Shown here: piece after piece, positions 26,074-34,631 of the stretch
Layout of the letters: each line of letters begins with the position of its first letter
Numbering within the stretch: the first letter of the stretch is position 1
DNA from: Candidatus Saccharimonadota bacterium
GTDB taxonomy: Bacteria; Patescibacteriota; Saccharimonadia; Saccharimonadales; Saccharimonadaceae
NCBI GenBank assembly: GCA_017552385.1
Contig: JAFZQB010000012.1
Location: forward strand, 23,203-87,202
Reading direction: 5' to 3'
Length of the DNA stretch: 64,000 bases
Program-made: the position numbers and the translations under genes
The notes under the pieces: generated by a model
Told to the model about the DNA's origin: nothing
Seen by the model: the letters and a program-made list of their open reading frames with translations, nothing else
Databases searched by the model: none

Positions 26074-29000
26074 CGCTATTGTTTCCCTTTTGCTGTTCTT
26101 CGATGAGTTTACTAAGATCTTTTAGCCCTGGTCGATCAGTTTTGTCTTCGGCTGTATTTGGAGAGACTTTGAGGTCTCGAAAAGCCTGTTGTGGGGTCTG
26201 AGCGTGGTTGCTCTTTGTTCGGTTTTTGTTCTTTTTCTTGTTCTTTTTCTTGCTGGGTCTTTGTTCGTTTGCAGATGGGGAAACAGACTCGGCAGGACTT
26301 TGCTCGCGCCATTCAACTGTAGCTGAACGATTATCCTCATAAGTAGTTTTATGAACTGTTTGGGCGAATTTTTCTTTGGCGGCGTTTGGATTGAACGATT
26401 TGGACTCATGTATTTTTTTGGAACTAAACATGTATGATTCGTCTTCAACGTCATCCGTTTTTTCTGCTGGCTGTTCTTCTGCTATGGGCTCTGGTTCTGG
26501 CTGTTCTACGGTCCCTGGCTTGGCTTGGTGAGACTCTTCTTTAATACGCTCGCGTTGTTCAGAGTGTTCTTTTTTGGCTGGTTTTTGGAAGACAAACTGC
26601 GCACGGGAATAATCCTGCGTGATTCCCTGTTCTCCTGCGGCACGTCCGGAATCCGAGAGCTCCTTTTTGTATTTTTCTGAAGCTTCTATAGTTTCACGGA
26701 TTTCCTCTTCTACGTCGGCACGTGGGCGAGAATATTTTTCGCGTGACGACTCAATGATGGCATCCAAGTTATCTTGAGGTGGCTCAGGGATTGAAAGAGT
26801 GGTAGCGGAGAAGGCGGGGACCTTTTCGCCATTAATAATCATGGAAATAATAAAGTGGCGGTTATTCATCTGAATAAGATCCGAAGCGTCAAAGGTAGGC
26901 TCGAATTGCTTGACGAGAAGTGGAGCATCGTCTGCAGAAACACGGAAAGAAATAGTAGTACCGACGTTACCAAAGACGGCATCGCGGACTGAATCGGTCA
27001 TTTGAGCGATGTATTGGTTCGCTACGGTGAGATTGAGTCCGTATTTACGAGCCTCAGAAAGAATGACTGCGAAAGAATCGGTTGCGAAGTTTTGGAACTC
27101 GTCGACGTAGAGATAGAATGGGCGACGATCTTTAACATCGGGAATATCAGAGCGGGACATGGCGGCGAGCTGAACTTTTGTAACAAGAAAAGCGCCGAGA
27201 ATACCGGCATTGTCTTCACCGATGAGACCTTTAGAGAGATTTACGACGAGGATTTTGCCTTCATCCATGATTTTGCGAACGTCGAAAGATGATTTAGGTT
27301 GGCCGATGATGTTGCGGATGATTGGATTGGCAGTGAAGGCGCCGACTTTATTTAGAACTGGAGCGATAGACTCTGTGACCTGCTTGTCTCCCCAAGTGCC
27401 AAATTCTTGCTTCCAGAATTGGAGCACAGTAACGTCTTTACAGTACTCCAGTGTTTCTTTGCGGAAGTCTTTATCGGTGAGCATACGCGAAATATCGAGG
27501 AGCGTGGTCTCTGGACGATCGAGTAGAGCTAGGAGAGTGTAACGAAGAATATGCTCGAGGCGAGGGCCCCATGATTCGCCGAACATACGTTTCAACACGC
27601 CAATAACTTCCGAGGAAACATTTGGCTTACGCGCTGGATCGGATAGTTCTAGCGGGTTGAAAGCTACCGGATGAGCGGTATCGGCAGGGTTGAAATAGAC
27701 AACATCTTTGACGCGACTTTCTGGGACGAAACGCAGGTTGTTAACCGCAAAGTCACCATGTGGATCGATGATACAATAGCCTTGATTATAGAAGATATCA
27801 GAAAGGGCAAAGAGCTCGAGGAGGCCAGACTTACCTGCGCCTGTTTGACCGATGATATATACATGGCGAGAGCGATCGCGACGCAACAAGCCGAATTGAT
27901 GATTGATGCCGCGGAAGTTTGTAAGCCCGAAGGCGGAAACGTTTTCGTCTTCGGCTGGGTTGCCAGTGAGAACTGGCAGCTTGGCTGGTGGCTCAGCGGT
28001 CTTGGATGCAGCCCAGACTATATTTGGCGTTTCGACTGAAGTGTGTGGCAAATGATAAACTGATGCGAGTTCGCTAATGTTTAGGATGAAGCCATCGTCG
28101 GTGAATTGGCGAAGTTTGTATGCATCTAAGGCTTCGGGTTCGAATGTGGAGCCCAAAACTTTGAAGCCATTAAGATTAGTAGAGTTGAATTGTTTAAAGG
28201 TACCTACGAGGGCTTGCATGTTAAGTTTGGCGTTGATTTCGTCAGCGCCAAGGTAGGCTAGGCGAATTTTAACTTGATAGCCGAGCTTAGTGGCTTTTTC
28301 TTCAGCTTTAGAGATACGGGTTTTGTCACGTTCGGATATTTCTACGGTCTTTGTATCACCGCCGATACCACCCTCGGGTGGTTTCCATAGCGCGGCAAAT
28401 AGTTGTGCTACCCAGCGCAAGTCGAAAGTGCCACCAAAGAGGCTCATGCCGCCACCGCTCTTGATGGTAGTGATCCATTTGTCAGTAGTGCTTTTGTGCC
28501 AGTCGTCAGCAATAGGTCGAGTGAGAATCTGGATCCAGAGCTCTTCGCCACGGTCTGCGTCAAGCTTAGCTAAGGTTCCGGTGATGCCCGCAAGTGGATC
28601 GACTTCGAACGAGTCGAATGTCTTGATTGGAAGAGCGCTATTTTCTGTAAGTGTAAGTTCGCTGGAATAAACAACGGTATGTTTATGGCGATTGTCTACA
28701 TAATCTTCATCCATCTTATATATTTGGACGGTCGGATATTGAGAGTAAATTTGGCCTTCGACGAAGCTCTGGAGAATTCTTGGGACCCAGACATAGAACC
28801 TGATCTGGCCTTTAGCAGAGACAATTTCAAAACTTAGATGTTCTTGAACCCCGCCTGAAGTTTTAAGCTCGTTTTTATCGCGCAGAATGCCATGTAGCGA
28901 AGCGAAAAGCTGTTCGGCGGCGAGCTCTTTTTTATCGTTAGTGCGTGGAATTTCTAGCATTAAAAGAACAGAGTCGATATTGAGGACCTTAAGGCGATTA

Positions 29001-29098
29001 CTTTTCTTGTAATTGCGGTAAGTTAGATAAGCAAAAACACCGACGAGCGGGATCCAGATAATAGGGGACAAAATGACGTGAATAATCGACGATAACAT
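26054..29098 (-). CDS. VirD4/TraG-like membrane-anchored ATPase
   Basis: The 1014-residue protein has an N-terminal membrane segment (about residues 8-27), a long N-terminal domain, then a RecA-like motor: Walker A GQTGAGKSG near residue 418, CIIDPHGDFAV, Walker B YLYVDEFQNF near residue 663, and ANQYIAQM. It is of the coupling-protein type found in type IV secretion and in many CPR genomes. The last 250 residues are charged and low in complexity (KKKNKKKNKNR). It could move DNA or protein across the envelope. No VirB4, VirB6 or relaxase gene lies nearby. The protein could instead be a HerA/FtsK-like DNA translocase, but the TraD-like layout favours secretion. Confidence 0.75.
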   Translation of the reverse strand: MLSSIIHVILSPIIWIPLVGVFAYLTYRNYKKSNRLKVLNIDSVLLMLEIPRTNDKKELAAEQLFASLHGILRDKNELKTSGGVQEHLSFEIVSAKGQIRFYVWVPRILQSFVEGQIYSQYPTVQIYKMDEDYVDNRHKHTVVYSSELTLTENSALPIKTFDSFEVDPLAGITGTLAKLDADRGEELWIQILTRPIADDWHKSTTDKWITTIKSGGGMSLFGGTFDLRWVAQLFAALWKPPEGGIGGDTKTVEISERDKTRISKAEEKATKLGYQVKIRLAYLGADEINAKLNMQALVGTFKQFNSTNLNGFKVLGSTFEPEALDAYKLRQFTDDGFILNISELASVYHLPHTSVETPNIVWAASKTAEPPAKLPVLTGNPAEDENVSAFGLTNFRGINHQFGLLRRDRSRHVYIIGQTGAGKSGLLELFALSDIFYNQGYCIIDPHGDFAVNNLRFVPESRVKDVVYFNPADTAHPVAFNPLELSDPARKPNVSSEVIGVLKRMFGESWGPRLEHILRYTLLALLDRPETTLLDISRMLTDKDFRKETLEYCKDVTVLQFWKQEFGTWGDKQVTESIAPVLNKVGAFTANPIIRNIIGQPKSSFDVRKIMDEGKILVVNLSKGLIGEDNAGILGAFLVTKVQLAAMSRSDIPDVKDRRPFYLYVDEFQNFATDSFAVILSEARKYGLNLTVANQYIAQMTDSVRDAVFGNVGTTISFRVSADDAPLLVKQFEPTFDASDLIQMNNRHFIISMIINGEKVPAFSATTLSIPEPPQDNLDAIIESSREKYSRPRADVEEEIRETIEASEKYKKELSDSGRAAGEQGITQDYSRAQFVFQKPAKKEHSEQRERIKEESHQAKPGTVEQPEPEPIAEEQPAEKTDDVEDESYMFSSKKIHESKSFNPNAAKEKFAQTVHKTTYEDNRSATVEWREQSPAESVSPSANEQRPSKKKNKKKNKNRTKSNHAQTPQQAFRDLKVSPNTAEDKTDRPGLKDLSKLIEEQQKGNNSEKTGNE

Positions 29099-29139
29099 CT
29101 AGAGCTATTTTACCATATTTTCGCCGAAAAGGCTAAAGA

Positions 29140-30180
29140 TTATGCTTTTTCTTCGTGAATAACGAAGGCGTTCTTGTCAACCTTATCGAAGAGTTTTTTG
29201 TTTTGAAGGTTTAGCAGAATTGTAGTCTCTTTGACCTTGCGAGACTTCATAACTTCGGCAACAATTTCTTCTCTAGAGAGTGGGCGACCTGCCTTTTTGA
29301 GAGCGTCGGTGATGATTTCCGAAACAGTTCCCTTCTTGTAGCCCCAACTGTCTAGCGCATAGATTCCACGACCAATGAGAACGAAGCGGGGATCCTTGAT
29401 GAGTTCATTGTGAATTGCTTGAATAGTAACGTTTTTGCGTTTGAAATTACTGTCAGCGATGGCAGTCGCAATGTCATTAAAGTGCATGGGTTCTTTGTTT
29501 GTCTCTAGAATGACATAGATTTTGTCGCGGATATTTTTTGGGTTGACTGATGGCCATTTGGTAAGGCCCCAAAGCCCATTAAGAGAAGCAAGCTGTTTGG
29601 AAACAGAAGCGACAGCGGCTATTTGTGAAGGGTGCTCGTAGTTGAGTTTGCTATCTAGCTCATCAAGAGTGAAAGGAGCCTTGTTTTCCTTGATTAATTT
29701 AACGATAGCGTCAACTTTGTTGCGGATAGTTTTCTCGTCGCCGGCGTCAGCAATTGCAATAGCATTGAAATAACGGTCGTTCTCAGTGACGGCAGTGAGG
29801 CTAGCAGATATGTCAGCGAGGAAACAGAGAGCAGCGCGGTTTTCTGGGGTTGCTTTAGCACCAAAAACCTTATCAGCAAGCTCTGTTACTTTAGCAACGC
29901 GCCCTAGTTCGGCAAGATTTCTGATAATGATTTTCTCTGCGCCGGCTAGATCAGGGATTCTTCCCTGGCTTGCAGCGATGCGCAGACGAACAAGAATGAC
30001 TTTTTCCAACTGGCGTACGCGTTCCCTGGTGACGGATAATGTCTCTCCGATTTGCTCGAGAGTCTCTTTTTGACCGTCGAGTCCAAAACGTTTTTCAACG
30101 ATTTTGCGCTCGCGGTCTTGGTCGATAATACTGAGACTGCCTTTAATCGCTTTTGCGACCAGGTCGGCGTTTTGTTCCAT
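29140..30180 (-). CDS. Sigma-70 region 4-like/HARE-HTH protein
   Basis: The 346-residue protein starts with a segment like sigma-70 region 4 (about residues 20-75: REIRKIVEKRFGL-type start, then TLEQIGETLSVTRERVRQLE), which in sigma factors binds the -35 box. No region 2 or 3 follows. The rest is largely alpha-helical and includes HARE-HTH-like winged helices at about 150-270 (KIYVILETNKEPMHFNDIATAI) and 285-340 (ITDALKKAGRPLSREEIVAEVM), as in the RNA polymerase delta subunit. It may be a transcription cofactor that binds DNA or polymerase without promoter melting. It has a near-consensus promoter and an AAGGAAA before the ATG. Confidence 0.7.
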   Translation of the reverse strand: MEQNADLVAKAIKGSLSIIDQDRERKIVEKRFGLDGQKETLEQIGETLSVTRERVRQLEKVILVRLRIAASQGRIPDLAGAEKIIIRNLAELGRVAKVTELADKVFGAKATPENRAALCFLADISASLTAVTENDRYFNAIAIADAGDEKTIRNKVDAIVKLIKENKAPFTLDELDSKLNYEHPSQIAAVASVSKQLASLNGLWGLTKWPSVNPKNIRDKIYVILETNKEPMHFNDIATAIADSNFKRKNVTIQAIHNELIKDPRFVLIGRGIYALDSWGYKKGTVSEIITDALKKAGRPLSREEIVAEVMKSRKVKETTILLNLQNKKLFDKVDKNAFVIHEEKA

Positions 30181-30236
30181 TGGATATTTCCTTATTTTTC
30201 CACCCCGTTAATAATATATATTGAAACTTAAAATAT

Positions 30237-30265
30237 AATATAGCATAAAATGTCTGGTATGTCAA
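30237..30265 (-). promoter_or_regulatory. Promoter of the sigma-4/HARE gene
   Basis: TTGACA (30265-30260), a 17-bp spacer and TATATT (30242-30237) on the minus strand. The leader is about 50 bases. Confidence 0.75.
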
Positions 30266-30321
30266 ATGTTTTATGCTGTTATGTAAGGTGCATTTAATCT
30301 TGGAAATTATTGTATCACAAA

Positions 30322-30351
30322 TTTTACAAAATGTACAAGAAAATTGTAAAA
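30322..30351. repeat. Inverted repeat, possible operator
   Basis: TTTTACAA (30322-30329) and TTGTAAAA (30344-30351) flank 14 bases that include TGTACA. On the minus strand it lies before a TGTGATACAAT box, so it could be a binding site controlling a second, upstream promoter of the sigma-4/HARE gene. Confidence 0.4.
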
Positions 30352-30371
30352 AAGTTTACTTTTTATGTTTA

Positions 30372-32720
30372 TTATGCTTTTCCGCTTGTGGTTTTACGAG
30401 ATGATTTTTTAGATTTAGCGTTAGCCTTTTTCGTTGTTTTTTTGAGCGCATCGTTCCCTGGTAGGGCTTTGGTCCCAAACTTCTTCAGCAGCATATCTTC
30501 AGCTTGCTTGAGGGTGATCTTTTTGGCGTCCATTTCTTTGGGGATTTTGAGATTATTACGACGACCGCAACCTTTGATGTATGGCCCATAGGCCCCATTT
30601 AGAATCATGACACCATTTTCGAAATCTTTGATAATGCTATTTAGCTTTTCTTCGTACAAACTCTTTGCTTCGTCGAGCGTTATTTTATATGGGTCTTTAC
30701 CTTTGATAGTGATGTTGTACTTTCCAGCTTTGAGATATGGTCCAAAAGGCCCGGATGCGGCGATGATTTCGGTGCCGTCGTTAGCTTTGCCGAGATTCCT
30801 AGGAAGAGTAGGGAGGGCAAGCTGTTTGATGGCGTCTTCCAGGGTGACGTTTTTGGTCGTTTTGCCCTTTGGCAAAGGAACGAAGCGAGGTTTCTCACCA
30901 GTTTCTTTTTCGTTTTCGCCTAATTGGATAAATCCGCCATTTTTGCCGATTTTGGCGAAGATTTTCTTGCCAGTTACTGGGTCAAGGCCTAATTCGGTAG
31001 CGGAGTTGTAGCGTTCAAGGAACGAAGAACTATCAATAAGCTTAGAAAATGGCGCGTAAAAGTCGCGTAGCATTTGTACGCGTTCGAGTTTTTTCTCGGC
31101 GATAAGATCGAGCTTTTGTTCGACATCAGCAGTGAAACCGTAGTCTACGATTTGGTCAAAGTTATCAGTGAGAAAGTCAGAGACGAGCTCGCCAATAGGT
31201 GTTGGAATGAGCTTGCCTTTGGTGGCGCCAGTTTTTTCTCCGACTTGGGATTCTGCGATGTTGGATTTCTCTAAGGTTAGTTCAATAACTTGGCGATTTT
31301 TGCCTTCTGACTCGCCTTTTTTGACGTAACCGCGGGCTTGGATGGCGGTCATAATTGAAGCATAGGTCGATGGACGGCCGATACCGAGCTCTTCGAGCTT
31401 CTTAACGAGTGAACCTTCGGTATAACGTGCGGGTGGTTTGGCGAAGGTTTGGCGAGCAAAGATTTTTTTGGCAGTGACCGTGTCGCCTTGCTTGAGATTA
31501 GGGAGTTCTAAGTCTTTGCTTTTACCGTAGACTTTGAGGAAACCATCGAAAACTACAACTTCGCCGTGGGCTGTGAAAACTTTCGTAGGTGCTTTGTCAG
31601 GTTTCAGGGAGATGGTGGTTTTCGCTACTTTGGCATTGGTCATTTGAGTTGCAAGAGTACGTGAGCGGATAAGTTTATAAAGCTTTCGCTCGTATTCATT
31701 TGAGCCCGCCGATTCGACTTCGATGTGAGTGGGGCGGATGGCCTCGTGAGCCTCTTGGGCGCCCGCGGAATGAGTTTTGAAGTGGCGGACACATAGATAA
31801 TTCTTACCAAAAGTTGTTTCGATATAGTGCGCAATAGCATCTAAGGCTTGTTTGGATAGGTTGAGAGAGTCGGTGCGGTGATAGGTGATATGCCCTGATT
31901 GATAAAGCCCTTGAGCGGCGCGCATAGTTGTGCTTGAGGAGAAGCCTAGCTTACTATTGGCCTCGATTTGGAGTGCGGCGGTGGCGAATGGTATGGGATT
32001 GGGTTTGATGCCTTCTGTGTTCTCGACAGCCGAAACGGTATAATTTGCGCCGATTAAGGACTCAAGAAGCTTTTCTGCATCTTCTTTGCTTGACGGTGAA
32101 TTCTTCTCTAATGCCCCGAGGAAAGTTTGTTTTTCGCCGGCTATAAAGTCACCTGTAATTTTGAAAGAGTACTTTTCTTTAGTGCGCTCGATTTCGCGTT
32201 CTTTCTCAACAACGAGTCTCAAGGCGGGCGATTGGACACGACCGGCGGAAATGGCACCCGGAACTTTTCTACGGACGACACCGGATAGGTCAAAACCAAC
32301 TAGCATATCGAGAGTTTGCCTAGCTTGTTGTGAGGAAACCATAGCCATATCAACTGTTCTAGGTGATTTGATTGCGGCTTCTAGAGCGGGCTTGGTAATC
32401 TCATGGAAGGTAATGCGATGAGTGTTTTTGGGGAGCCCCAGCACTTCTAGGAGGTGCCAAGAAATGGATTCGCCTTCTCGGTCTTCATCTGTCGCTAGCC
32501 AAATTGTGTCGGCAGCCTTGACGGCTTTTTTGAGTTCGGAAACTACTTTAGTATGCCCTGGGTCTATTTCATACGTAACAGCAAAATCATTTTTTACGTC
32601 GACTTTGGTATCTTTTCGGATATGTCCTACACTGGATAAAACACGAAAATCATTGCCTAAATATTTTTCAATAGTTTTGGCTTTGGCTGGAGACTCGACG
32701 ATGACTAGATTCTTAGACAT
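30372..32720 (-). CDS. topA: DNA topoisomerase I
   Basis: I start at the ATG at 32720 (MSKNLVIVESPAKAK); the -10 box overlaps the in-frame ATG at 32726. The 783-residue type IA enzyme has the TOPRIM domain (VIVESPAKAKTIEKYLG, DEDREGESISWHL), the catalytic Tyr in ITYHRTDSLNLS, GRPSTYASI, and C-terminal TOP repeats of the GPFGPYLKAG / GAYGPYIKGC form. The E. coli-type four-Cys zinc fingers are absent; the tail is a Lys-rich segment instead. It relaxes negative supercoils. Transcription probably begins at or next to the ATG. Confidence 0.94.
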   Translation of the reverse strand: MSKNLVIVESPAKAKTIEKYLGNDFRVLSSVGHIRKDTKVDVKNDFAVTYEIDPGHTKVVSELKKAVKAADTIWLATDEDREGESISWHLLEVLGLPKNTHRITFHEITKPALEAAIKSPRTVDMAMVSSQQARQTLDMLVGFDLSGVVRRKVPGAISAGRVQSPALRLVVEKEREIERTKEKYSFKITGDFIAGEKQTFLGALEKNSPSSKEDAEKLLESLIGANYTVSAVENTEGIKPNPIPFATAALQIEANSKLGFSSSTTMRAAQGLYQSGHITYHRTDSLNLSKQALDAIAHYIETTFGKNYLCVRHFKTHSAGAQEAHEAIRPTHIEVESAGSNEYERKLYKLIRSRTLATQMTNAKVAKTTISLKPDKAPTKVFTAHGEVVVFDGFLKVYGKSKDLELPNLKQGDTVTAKKIFARQTFAKPPARYTEGSLVKKLEELGIGRPSTYASIMTAIQARGYVKKGESEGKNRQVIELTLEKSNIAESQVGEKTGATKGKLIPTPIGELVSDFLTDNFDQIVDYGFTADVEQKLDLIAEKKLERVQMLRDFYAPFSKLIDSSSFLERYNSATELGLDPVTGKKIFAKIGKNGGFIQLGENEKETGEKPRFVPLPKGKTTKNVTLEDAIKQLALPTLPRNLGKANDGTEIIAASGPFGPYLKAGKYNITIKGKDPYKITLDEAKSLYEEKLNSIIKDFENGVMILNGAYGPYIKGCGRRNNLKIPKEMDAKKITLKQAEDMLLKKFGTKALPGNDALKKTTKKANAKSKKSSRKTTSGKA

Positions 32721-32773
32721 ACCCATTATATTAACACACGTTTCATAGGTTAGCAAACCGCTCGCGCAATAAA

Positions 32774-33655
32774 TTAGTTCAGCGTCCAGCAATTGGCGCC
32801 TAGAGAGCGAATGACGCCTTTTATTTCTAGCATAGTGATGGTTTGGTTAAAAGTAGCGACATTCATTTGAAGTTTTTCCATAATGATGTCGCCGTCACGT
32901 ATATCTTCTGATAAGAGGTTTAAGATCGCCCTTTCCTCTTCATTGTCGGCAAACAGAGAAATCTGGGCCTTTTTGGCTTGTTTTGAGCGGGTCCTTGTAT
33001 TGGGGAGTAAATATTTGATGAAGTCTTCGACTCCTAGATAAGGATTGGCGCCGCTCATGATGAGACGATTACAGCCTTGGCTAGTTTGGCGATTGATATC
33101 ACCTGGGACTGCGAAAAGATCTTTTCCCTGTTCCAGAGCATGAGCTGCGGTGTTAAGAGAACCGGATTTTTCTCTTGCTTCTACGACTACGACGACATCG
33201 GACAGGGCAGATATGATGCGGTTGCGATAGAGGAAACTGGTTCGATGATCCCCTAAATCGTCGCCAATGTGATACTCACTGGCAACCACGCCTCCGTTCT
33301 CTATAATTTTCTCTGCTAAGGCGATGTGGCTTGTTGGATAGATGCGCTCAATCTCCGTTCCAAGGATGGCGATGGTTTTGCCACCGCCATCGAGACAGCC
33401 CTGGGCGGCGATGGAGTCGATGCCATAGGCTAACCCAGAGACAACAATGATTCCTCTTTCGCCGAGTGCTTTGGCGAGTTTATAAGCGACTTCTTCTCCG
33501 TATCGGGTGTTCTTTCGAGCGCCAACTATCGCGACAGTCTTGACTCTATTTTTCGGCCAGTTACCATAATAATACAATAATTTAGGCTTAAGCGCAATGG
33601 ATTCTAACCCCTGTAAGTATTTGCTATCTTGGGGCCGAATTTCATTGATTTTCAT
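32774..33655 (-). CDS. dprA: DNA processing protein DprA
   Basis: The 293-residue protein has the Rossmann-like DprA/Smf domain: VAIVGARKNTRYGEEVA, GIIVVSGLAYGIDSIAAQG, ILGTEIERIYP, SEYHIGD, FLYRNRIISALSDVVVVVEAREKSGSLNTA and LFAVPGDINRQTSQGCN. The end (about 220-290) is a small winged helix (DML1-like). The usual N-terminal SAM-like domain is absent. DprA loads RecA on incoming single-stranded DNA during natural transformation. topA follows downstream on the same strand, a common neighbour. Confidence 0.92.
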   Translation of the reverse strand: MKINEIRPQDSKYLQGLESIALKPKLLYYYGNWPKNRVKTVAIVGARKNTRYGEEVAYKLAKALGERGIIVVSGLAYGIDSIAAQGCLDGGGKTIAILGTEIERIYPTSHIALAEKIIENGGVVASEYHIGDDLGDHRTSFLYRNRIISALSDVVVVVEAREKSGSLNTAAHALEQGKDLFAVPGDINRQTSQGCNRLIMSGANPYLGVEDFIKYLLPNTRTRSKQAKKAQISLFADNEEERAILNLLSEDIRDGDIIMEKLQMNVATFNQTITMLEIKGVIRSLGANCWTLN

Positions 33656-33674
33656 AAAAAATGTGAAAAAGGTA

Positions 33675-33703
33675 TTGACATTTGTTAGTTAGTGTAGTAT
33701 AAT
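33675..33703 (+). promoter_or_regulatory. Consensus promoter of the orphan ncRNA
   Basis: TTGACA at 33675-33680, a 17-bp spacer and TATAAT at 33698-33703: both boxes are perfect. Transcription should start near 33710. Confidence 0.85.
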
Positions 33704-33709
33704 AGTCGC

Positions 33710-34043
33710 AAGTTAGAGCTTTTATGAGCTCTAAACTGTACCTAAATAAACTATAACAGATGTTACGCTATTAGTGTAGCAAATGTTGCATGCTTTTGAA
33801 ACCCCTCGGACTTTTAATTTCTTCTTCAATGGTTTTAAGTCTTATAAGTATTACCTCCACTTTGAGAGGATCTTCGAAGGCATAGCAACCCCCATAACCG
33901 GCGGGCCCCTATTTTGTGTGAGGTGGGTCGCGCTTCCGGGGCTTCCCCGGTATCAAATAAGAAGCGTTGTGGGGTGCCAAAAGGCTCCTTGGTGTAGGAT
34001 AGGTGATGCCCACCCTTACCTATCCTACACCAAGGAGCTTTTT
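33710..34043 (+). ncRNA. Orphan non-coding RNA of about 335 bases
   Basis: A perfect promoter and a very strong terminator bound a stretch with no credible ORF. It starts with a TTAGAGCT-N6-AGCTCTAA hairpin (33713-33734), holds CCGGGG-CTT-CCCCGG (33936-33950), and has ACCTC/GAGGT words (near 33850 and 33920) that could close a central domain. I checked for the hallmarks of RNase P RNA (GAGGAAAGTCC), tmRNA (tRNA-like ends and tag), SRP RNA (GGAAG/GGAGCA apical loop) and T-box (GGGTGG bulge) and saw none. A 6S RNA or a lineage-specific RNA remains possible. Confidence 0.7.
33984..34043. terminator. Very long terminator hairpin
   Basis: GCTCC...AGGT (33984-34004) pairs perfectly over 21 bp with 34018-34038 around a 13-base loop; AAAA before and TTTTT after extend the stem. 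It ends the ncRNA and may also stop the convergent pth transcript, which reads a shorter TTTT on its side. Confidence 0.9.
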
Positions 34044-34069
34044 GTTTCTTATGAAAATCTTTTAGAGTT

Positions 34070-34588
34070 TTAGACTCTGTCTCGAATAATTGCAGCTACT
34101 TTCGAAAGGATGTTGGGAAGTTCTTTTTTCTCTGATTCGTTGAATTTGGATAGTACAAAGTCAACGTCACCTATTTTTTGGCGGAGCTCATCATTTCCTG
34201 TTCCTAGACGTAAACGCGGAAAATCTTCGGTGTCTAGATGTTGGATAACTGATTTTAAACCGTTGTTGCCGCCGGCGGAGCCATGTAGGCGCTCGCGGAT
34301 CTCGCCGAACTTTAGATTGAAGTCGTCACAGATGACAAAGATGTTGTCTGGAGTAATTTTGTAGAAATCAGCAAAAGATCGAACAGCGGTGCCGATGTCA
34401 TTGTAGAAGGTTTGAGGTTCGATAAAAATGGTTTCGCCTTGTTTTTTCCATAGAGCATTAAATTTCTCGTGTGGTTCCCACTCGAGATTGTTCACTTTGA
34501 AATAAAAATCTAATGCTAGAAAGCCAAAGTTGTGGCGTGTAAAGTTGTATTCTGATCCTGGGTTGCCAAAGGCGACAATAAGTTTCAT
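34070..34588 (-). CDS. pth: Peptidyl-tRNA hydrolase
   Basis: From the ATG at 34588 the protein has 172 residues. It matches bacterial Pth: start LIVAFGNPGSEYNFTRHNFGF with the catalytic His in TRHN, a PQTFYNDIG segment (family PxTFMNxSG), ICDDFNLKFGEIRER and HGSAGGNNGLKSV. It is slightly shorter than the usual 185-195 residues. It releases peptides from stalled peptidyl-tRNA. It is divergent from rarA, with the two -10 boxes 18 bp apart and both genes predicted leaderless. Confidence 0.93.
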   Translation of the reverse strand: MKLIVAFGNPGSEYNFTRHNFGFLALDFYFKVNNLEWEPHEKFNALWKKQGETIFIEPQTFYNDIGTAVRSFADFYKITPDNIFVICDDFNLKFGEIRERLHGSAGGNNGLKSVIQHLDTEDFPRLRLGTGNDELRQKIGDVDFVLSKFNESEKKELPNILSKVAAIIRDRV

Positions 34589-34594
34589 GAGGAA

Positions 34595-34624
34595 ATTATA
34601 CCACAGAAGGGCTTGTGATATAAT
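34595..34624. promoter_or_regulatory. Divergent leaderless promoters of pth and rarA
   Basis: On the minus strand TGGTATAAT has its -10 at 34600-34595 with the pth ATG at 34588. On the plus strand TGATATAAT has its -10 at 34619-34624 with the rarA ATG at 34632. Each start codon is 7-8 bases past its -10. Confidence 0.65.
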
Positions 34625-34631
34625 TAAGAGT

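Noticed and set aside
33960..34043. T-box or TPP riboswitch reading of the GGGGTGCC and long stem
   Set aside because: The T-box bulge and TPP core motifs are absent, and no gene lies downstream on the plus strand.
33783..34073. ORF of 96 codons inside the orphan ncRNA
   Set aside because: No ribosome site, no recognisable protein, and it crosses the terminator hairpin.
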